A DNA stretch of 64,000 nucleotides. Source: Candidatus Latescibacterota bacterium (GTDB lineage Bacteria > Latescibacterota > UBA2968). Of this stretch, positions 59,185 through 64,000 are shown piece after piece. Below the pieces are notes generated by a model that was not told the origin of the DNA, made no database searches, and worked only from the letters and a program-made list of their open reading frames with translations. The position numbers and the translations under genes are program-made. The stretch spans positions 1-64,000 of the forward strand of contig JAJEDY010000040.1 of NCBI GenBank assembly GCA_022821275.1. Reading direction: 5' to 3'. How positions within the stretch are numbered: the first letter of the stretch is position 1; each line of letters begins with the position of its first letter.

Positions 59185-60933
59185 ATGCAGAATATTCTGA
59201 AGTTGATGGGTTATATGCGTCCCTATTGGAAGCAGGCGACTATCGCTCCGCTGCTGAAATTGATCGAGGTGATGCTGGAGTTAATGCAACCCCGGTTGGT
59301 GCAGCGGATTGTAGATGAGGGGATTGCCAGAGGAGATCTGGATCTGGTGGTTGAAACCGGTCTATGGATGCTCGGTTTGGCTATTGGGGGCGTTTTGTTT
59401 GGGATTGGCAATGCCTGGTTTGGCGTGTGGGTGGCGCAGCGGGTGGAGACCGATGTGCGAAGCGCGCTTTTTGGCAAAATTCAGTCTCTTTCGTTTGGCA
59501 ATCTGGATAAGCTGTCAACTGGGCATTTGATTACGCGGCTGACCAACGATGTGCGACAGGTGGGAGAAGTGGCGCGTTTGATATTGCGCATTCTGTCGCG
59601 TATGCCGATGGCAATGGTGGGTGGTCTGGTGATGGCGATTATAACCAGTCCCCGCCTGGGGTTGATGTTTATCGGGCTGGCTCCTGTGATCATGGGGACT
59701 TTGATTCTGGTGTTTCGAAAAGCCAATGCCATGTTTGCCGAAGTGCAGAATCGCCTGGATCGGGTGAATCAGGTGACGCAGGAAAATCTGGCAGGCGTGC
59801 GCGTGGTGAAGGCTTTTTTGAGGGCTGACCACGAGATTGAGCGATTTGGAACGGCAAATGACAGGTTGATGGAACAGACGATTCGGGTGACGCAACTGGT
59901 GGCTCTGGTGATGCCGTTTATGATGCTGGTACTGAACCTCGGCGTTGTGGCGGTGATCTGGTTTGGGGGGATTGCAGTGACCCAGGGAGGGATGAAGCTG
60001 GGCGAGATTATTGCGTTTATCAATTATCTGCTGCTCTTTTTGCAATCCCTGATGATAGGCAGTATGGTGCTTATCCGGATGTCTCGGGCAGAGGCTTCGG
60101 CTGAGCGTATCGTCGAGGTTCTGAATAGCGAGCCTGAGTTGCAGGATCGGGCGGATGCAAAGCGCGATGTGGTGTTGAAGGGACAGGTCGCGTTTGAAAA
60201 TGTAACGTTCAGTTATAATGAGACGGCGGATGATCCGGTATTGCGGAATCTGAATTTTGTCGCTGAGCCGGGGCAGAAGGTGGCGATTTTAGGATCGACT
60301 GGGGCAGGCAAGTCGTCGCTGGTGAATCTTATCCCGCGGTTTTACGATGTGGATGCAGGGCGGGTGATGGTGGATGGGATGGATGTGCGGGATATGGAGC
60401 AGGGGGCACTGCGACAACAAATTGGGATGGCACTCCAGGAGTCGGTTCTTTTTTCGGGTACGATTCGGCACAATATTCGGTACGGTCGGCCCGAGGCGAC
60501 CGATGAAGAGGTCGAGGCTGCTGCCCGGGCAGCTATGGCACACGATTTTATTGTCCAGTTTCCGAATAAGTATGAGACGCTATTGGGCCAGCGCGGCGTG
60601 AATTTATCGGGAGGACAGAGGCAGCGGATAGCAATAGCCCGGGCATTGATCTCCCGTCCAAAGGTGTTGATTTTAGACGATAGTACCAGTGCGGTAGATC
60701 TGGAGACAGAGGCGAGAATTCACGAAGCGCTTGAAGAGATGGTCGGGTGTACGAGTTTTCTGGTGGCGCAGCGCATCAGTACGGTGTTGCAGGCAGACAA
60801 GATTCTGGTGTTGGACGATGGGGCGCTGGTTGCCGAGGGCACGCATCAGGAGTTGATGGCGTCCAGTTCGGTATATCAGGAGATTTACGATTCGCAGCTC
60901 GGAGAGGGAAACGGATATGGCGGAAGAGCGTAG
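59185..60933 (+). CDS. ABC exporter half, degenerate-site subunit
   Basis: 582 aa. Membrane domain ~15-310, ATPase with Walker A GSTGAGKSS and signature LSGGQRQR. Walker B is LILDDSTSAVD: Asp replaces the catalytic Glu, and the switch His is Gln in FLVAQRIST. Those changes mark the degenerate-site half of heterodimeric exporters of the TM287/288 or BmrCD type. It overlaps the partner gene by 17 bp. Confidence 0.9.
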   Translation: MQNILKLMGYMRPYWKQATIAPLLKLIEVMLELMQPRLVQRIVDEGIARGDLDLVVETGLWMLGLAIGGVLFGIGNAWFGVWVAQRVETDVRSALFGKIQSLSFGNLDKLSTGHLITRLTNDVRQVGEVARLILRILSRMPMAMVGGLVMAIITSPRLGLMFIGLAPVIMGTLILVFRKANAMFAEVQNRLDRVNQVTQENLAGVRVVKAFLRADHEIERFGTANDRLMEQTIRVTQLVALVMPFMMLVLNLGVVAVIWFGGIAVTQGGMKLGEIIAFINYLLLFLQSLMIGSMVLIRMSRAEASAERIVEVLNSEPELQDRADAKRDVVLKGQVAFENVTFSYNETADDPVLRNLNFVAEPGQKVAILGSTGAGKSSLVNLIPRFYDVDAGRVMVDGMDVRDMEQGALRQQIGMALQESVLFSGTIRHNIRYGRPEATDEEVEAAARAAMAHDFIVQFPNKYETLLGQRGVNLSGGQRQRIAIARALISRPKVLILDDSTSAVDLETEARIHEALEEMVGCTSFLVAQRISTVLQADKILVLDDGALVAEGTHQELMASSSVYQEIYDSQLGEGNGYGGRA

Positions 60934-62776
60934 AGTTGATCAGCAGGGCGACGGTGAACAACGGGGACCGGGCGGAATGATGATGGGGGGGCGCCGCCGG
61001 ATGATGATGATGGGAGACGATGAGCGGGCGCGGGATTTTCGGGGGACTACTCGCCGTTTGATGGGGTATATGAGGCGCTACAAAGGGACTTTGATCGGGG
61101 TGGTGGGGCTGGTGGTGATTACAACGGGGTTGGAGGTGGCAGGTCCGTATTTGATGGGGCGTGCGATTGATGAGTATATCGCCTTTAACGACTTGCCCGG
61201 GCTTTTCCAAATTACCTTGTTGTTGGCGGGGATATATGTGGCCATGGCACTGACGACCTGGCTACAGTCTTTTGTGATGGCGCGGGTATCTCAAAATGCT
61301 GTGCGGGATTTGCGGCAGGATATTTTTAACCGCTTGCAGGTACTTCCACTGCGGTTCTTCGACCGGCGTGCCAGTGGCGATCTCATGAGCCGGGTGACCA
61401 ATGATGTGGATAATATCAGCAGTGTGTTGTCGGAGAGTGTGACGCAGTTGATTAACAGCGTGTTGACTCTGGTGGGCGTGTCGGCCATGATGTTGTGGAT
61501 GGATTGGCCGCTGGCGTTGATTAGCTTGCTTACCTTTCCGCTGATGGCGTCTTTGACAGGGCAGGTCGCCAAACGCGCGCGGCGGGGATTTCGCGAGCAG
61601 CAAGAGGCACTGGGGGCGCTCAATGGGATGGTTGAAGAGACGATTGCGGCAGAGCAGGTGGTGAAAGCTTATGGACGCGAACAGGCGTCGATTGAGGCGT
61701 TTGAGAAGTTCAATAACAGGTTGAAGTATGCTGGCACGCGCGCGCAATTTTTCGGGACGCTTATGCCGCCTCTGACCTTTTTCGTGAATAATATGGGCCT
61801 GGTAATTGTGGCTTTTGCTGGCGGCTATATGGCGGTTCAGGGCGATGTGACAATAGGTGTGATTGCCGCTTTTATCAGCTATGTGCGGCAGTTCGGACGG
61901 CCTTTGGGCCAGGTTGCCAATTTGTACAATTCGATACAGTCGGCGCTGGCTGGGGCAGAGCGGGTTTTTGAGACTATTGACGAGTTTCCCGAAGCGCCCG
62001 ATATGCCAGATGCAGTCGCGTTAGAACGGGTTCGGGGCGATGTGATTTTTGATCGCGTGTGTTTTGGGTATGAAAAAGACGTGCCGGTGCTCAAAGAGGT
62101 AAGTTTGCAAGCCAGGCCGGGTGAGAAGATTGCACTGGTGGGACCGACGGGAGCGGGGAAGACGACCATTGTGAATTTGCTGACCCGGTTTTACGATATC
62201 GATAACGGAGCGATCTGTATCGACGGCCATGATATTCGGGAGGTGAAACGGGAAGCACTGCGTCGGCAACTGGGTATTGTGTTGCAGGATACTTTTTTGC
62301 TGTCTGATACTGTGCGGGAAAATATTCTTTATGGAAGGCTCGATGCTTCGGATGAGGAGGTGGTTGATGCCGCCAAATTGGCCAATGCAGATCCCTTTAT
62401 TCACCGGTTGCCCCAGGGATATGATACGGTGCTTTCGGAACGCGGCGGCAATTTGAGCCAGGGACAGCGGCAGATGCTGGCCATTGCGAGAGCCGCGCTG
62501 GCCGATCCGTCGATTCTCATTTTAGATGAGGCCACGTCCAGTGTGGATACGCGGACGGAAATGCGGATTCAACAGGCGCTTTTAAGGCTGATGGAGGGGC
62601 GCACGAGTTTTATTATTGCCCATCGGTTGAGCACGATTCGCAATGTGGATGAGATCCTGGTCATTGACGACGGGCAGATTATTGAACGCGGGTCGCATCG
62701 GGCGTTGTTGGATGCTGAGGGCTTTTATTACAATTTGTACATGAGCCAGTTTAAGGGAGAGGTTACTTTTGTTTAA
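60917..62776 (+). CDS. ABC exporter half, canonical-site subunit
   Basis: 619 aa. A methionine/arginine-rich low-complexity N-terminus (MMMGGRRRMMMMGDD) precedes a membrane domain ~45-350 and an ATPase with Walker A GPTGAGKTT, Walker B LILDEATSSVD and IIAHRLST. The signature is LSQGQRQM instead of LSGGQ, the complementary change expected at the degenerate composite site. So one active site is formed with the upstream subunit. Transported drug or lipid unknown. Confidence 0.9.
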   Translation: MAEERRVDQQGDGEQRGPGGMMMGGRRRMMMMGDDERARDFRGTTRRLMGYMRRYKGTLIGVVGLVVITTGLEVAGPYLMGRAIDEYIAFNDLPGLFQITLLLAGIYVAMALTTWLQSFVMARVSQNAVRDLRQDIFNRLQVLPLRFFDRRASGDLMSRVTNDVDNISSVLSESVTQLINSVLTLVGVSAMMLWMDWPLALISLLTFPLMASLTGQVAKRARRGFREQQEALGALNGMVEETIAAEQVVKAYGREQASIEAFEKFNNRLKYAGTRAQFFGTLMPPLTFFVNNMGLVIVAFAGGYMAVQGDVTIGVIAAFISYVRQFGRPLGQVANLYNSIQSALAGAERVFETIDEFPEAPDMPDAVALERVRGDVIFDRVCFGYEKDVPVLKEVSLQARPGEKIALVGPTGAGKTTIVNLLTRFYDIDNGAICIDGHDIREVKREALRRQLGIVLQDTFLLSDTVRENILYGRLDASDEEVVDAAKLANADPFIHRLPQGYDTVLSERGGNLSQGQRQMLAIARAALADPSILILDEATSSVDTRTEMRIQQALLRLMEGRTSFIIAHRLSTIRNVDEILVIDDGQIIERGSHRALLDAEGFYYNLYMSQFKGEVTFV

Positions 62777-62786
62777 GGGAGAAAAA

Positions 62787-63518
62787 ATGTCCTATCATCT
62801 GACGCCAGAAGACGCGCGGTTCTTTCACGACGAGGGGTATCTCGGCCCATATACGATGCATTTGCCAGAAGAAATGGATCGTATTCGGCCTGTTGTTGAG
62901 CGTGAACTTTTTGAAGCCGAAGGTCCGTTTCACGTCAGTCGGCAAAAATCGCGGCATCTCGATAACCGAACGATCTACGACCTGTGTACACATCCGACAA
63001 TTATGGACAGGGTAGAAGGCATTCTCGGTCCGGATATCGTGCTCTGGCAATCCAACTTTTTTAACAAAGAACCCGGTGCTAAAGAAATTCCCTGGCATCA
63101 AGATATGAATTTCTGGTCCAGCGAAATAGAACCGGGTATCAATGTTTCTGCCTGGTTGGCTATTGACGATACAGATGTCACCAACAGTTGTGTTCAGCTT
63201 ATGCCGGGATCGCACCGAAAAATGATTCCGCATATTAAAGCCACACCAGAACAGGCTTTTCGCCAACAGGGCGATCCCGATCATATCGGTGTTGATCCGG
63301 ATCGCGTTGTGAAGATGAAAATGAAAGCCGGACAATTTTTTCTTTTTACCGAGCGCATGCTCCATCACTCAGCGGCGAACACGTCTGATCGCCGACGCCT
63401 GGGATTGGCCATACGCATTACCATTCCAATTGTGCGATGCTACAAAAGACATCACGTTCATCTGGTGCGGGGAGAGGATCAGATGGGATTTAATGTGTAT
63501 GGAGATGCGCCAGAGTGA
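62787..63518 (+). CDS. Phytanoyl-CoA dioxygenase family protein, canonical HxD
   Basis: 243 aa. Iron ligands HQD (His104, Asp106) in IPWHQDMNFW, QLMPGSHRKM strand, and distal His in RMLHHSAANTSDRRR with the 2-oxoglutarate Arg. Closest here to classical ectoine/phytanoyl-type hydroxylases. ATG 62787 follows GGGAGAAAAA, 10 bp after the ABC gene. A dehydrogenase follows, as with the HAG paralogue. Confidence 0.88.
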   Translation: MSYHLTPEDARFFHDEGYLGPYTMHLPEEMDRIRPVVERELFEAEGPFHVSRQKSRHLDNRTIYDLCTHPTIMDRVEGILGPDIVLWQSNFFNKEPGAKEIPWHQDMNFWSSEIEPGINVSAWLAIDDTDVTNSCVQLMPGSHRKMIPHIKATPEQAFRQQGDPDHIGVDPDRVVKMKMKAGQFFLFTERMLHHSAANTSDRRRLGLAIRITIPIVRCYKRHHVHLVRGEDQMGFNVYGDAPE

Positions 63519-63546
63519 TCGTACTAATCGAAAACGGTGAAAACTT

Positions 63547-64000
63547 ATGAAAAAAGCTATACTCCACGGTCCGCGAGACCTCCGAATTGAAGAGTTCCCA
63601 CTTGATACGAGTGCGCTTGGCGCCGATGAAGTCTGGGTAGAAACGCAGATCAGCGCGTTTAAGATCGGGACAGATCGGGGCAATTTTGAGGGGGCAGAAC
63701 GCGTACCGGGTGCGCCGGATTATCCGCGATTCGTTGGCGATAGCAATCTGGGTATTGTCCGCGGTATTGGCGCCGGGGTCACGCGCTTTGAGGTCGGCGA
63801 TCGCGTTGTGGCGACTCAGCCTCACCAATCTGAATACGTCATAAGCCAGTTTGGTGATATTTTCAAAATACCCCCTGATGCCGATGATGAAGATGCTGTG
63901 TATGCACACCTTTACGCCCTCAGCGCACATTGTTATCACAAAGCATTATTCAGGCCCGGTGAAAATGTCGCCGTTGTTGGTCTGGGTGTTCTCGGCCTGG
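63547..64000 (+). CDS. Medium-chain dehydrogenase lacking zinc ligands (cut by window end)
   Basis: Partial, 151 codons to the edge. KKAILHGPRDLRIEEF start and VGDRVVATQPHQSEYV and VAVVGLGVLGL Rossmann start place it in the MDR superfamily. Where zinc enzymes have CGICGSD it reads ISAFKIGTDRG, so the catalytic zinc is absent, as in the bi-domain or quinone-reductase-like branch. Completeness unknown. Confidence 0.8.
   Translation, partial: MKKAILHGPRDLRIEEFPLDTSALGADEVWVETQISAFKIGTDRGNFEGAERVPGAPDYPRFVGDSNLGIVRGIGAGVTRFEVGDRVVATQPHQSEYVISQFGDIFKIPPDADDEDAVYAHLYALSAHCYHKALFRPGENVAVVGLGVLGL

Noticed and set aside
1-64000. CRISPR array, rRNA, tmRNA or RNase P RNA
   Set aside because: No regularly spaced repeats and no conserved RNA core sequences recognised on either strand.

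Overview
The window reads as a chromosomal segment of an uncultured, heterotrophic bacterium, probably a sponge- or sediment-type lineage such as Poribacteria or Latescibacterota. That is inference: no rRNA is present, and the guess rests on gene content (five phytanoyl-CoA-dioxygenase-like (PhyH) proteins, two sulfatases, three Gfo/Idh/MocA oxidoreductases, two DUF6785-type membrane proteins). Many genes start with GTG or TTG behind a purine-rich Shine-Dalgarno site. All three tRNA genes encode CCA.

Layout. 0.2-5.8 kb is a small defence/addiction patch: an McrBC pair, an orphan HicB-like protein, a UPF0175/DUF3368 module, an AbiEii-like fragment and a GNAT. 5.9-13.6 kb is a plus-strand metabolic run: DUF6785 membrane protein, polysaccharide flippase, two paralogous Gfo/Idh/MocA dehydrogenases, an aldo/keto reductase and a third dehydrogenase. 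13.6-22.4 kb is a translation block with tRNA-Pro, tRNA-Gln, glnS, proS and tRNA-Glu. It also holds a second UPF0175/DUF3368 module, a phosphodiesterase, an MBL-fold hydrolase, a D-2-hydroxyacid dehydrogenase and palindromic intergenic repeats. 22.5-24.5 kb carries a class V aminotransferase-fold protein and a TIM-barrel isomerase.

24.5-37.9 kb is a defence island: an AlbA_2/RecG-like ATPase, a BPTD_3080-type helicase-nuclease, a small membrane peptide with its own promoter, a broken 5' copy of a methyltransferase gene, VapBC, a frameshifted beta-class DNA methyltransferase, a RelE-like/UvrD helicase fusion, and a translationally coupled trio led by a TIGR04255 protein. A 45-bp remnant resembling a PhyH gene 3' end lies just before the trio.

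37.9-45.0 kb is a tight six-gene minus-strand operon (ABC exporter, HlyD-like adaptor, PhyH, PhyH, sulfatase, PhyH). Next come an FtsX/MacB-type permease and another ABC exporter. 49.6-53.5 kb is a minus-strand catabolic operon (SDR, mandelate-racemase-family enzyme, DUF6785 protein). The six-gene operon and this one start at nearly identical 38-bp promoter segments, so they are probably co-regulated. 53.7-64 kb holds a PhyH plus zinc dehydrogenase pair, a sulfatase with a coupled unknown protein, a DUF4143 ATPase whose promoter spacer is a perfect palindrome, a heterodimeric ABC exporter, a canonical PhyH and a truncated dehydrogenase.

Strongest leads: (i) three PhyH proteins have HxG where the iron-ligand HxD should be, as in some Fe/2-oxoglutarate halogenases; (ii) a perfect 20-bp inverted repeat lies inside the methyltransferase target-recognition region; (iii) the shared promoter box; (iv) the defence island with its rearrangement scars and the unknown TIGR04255 trio.
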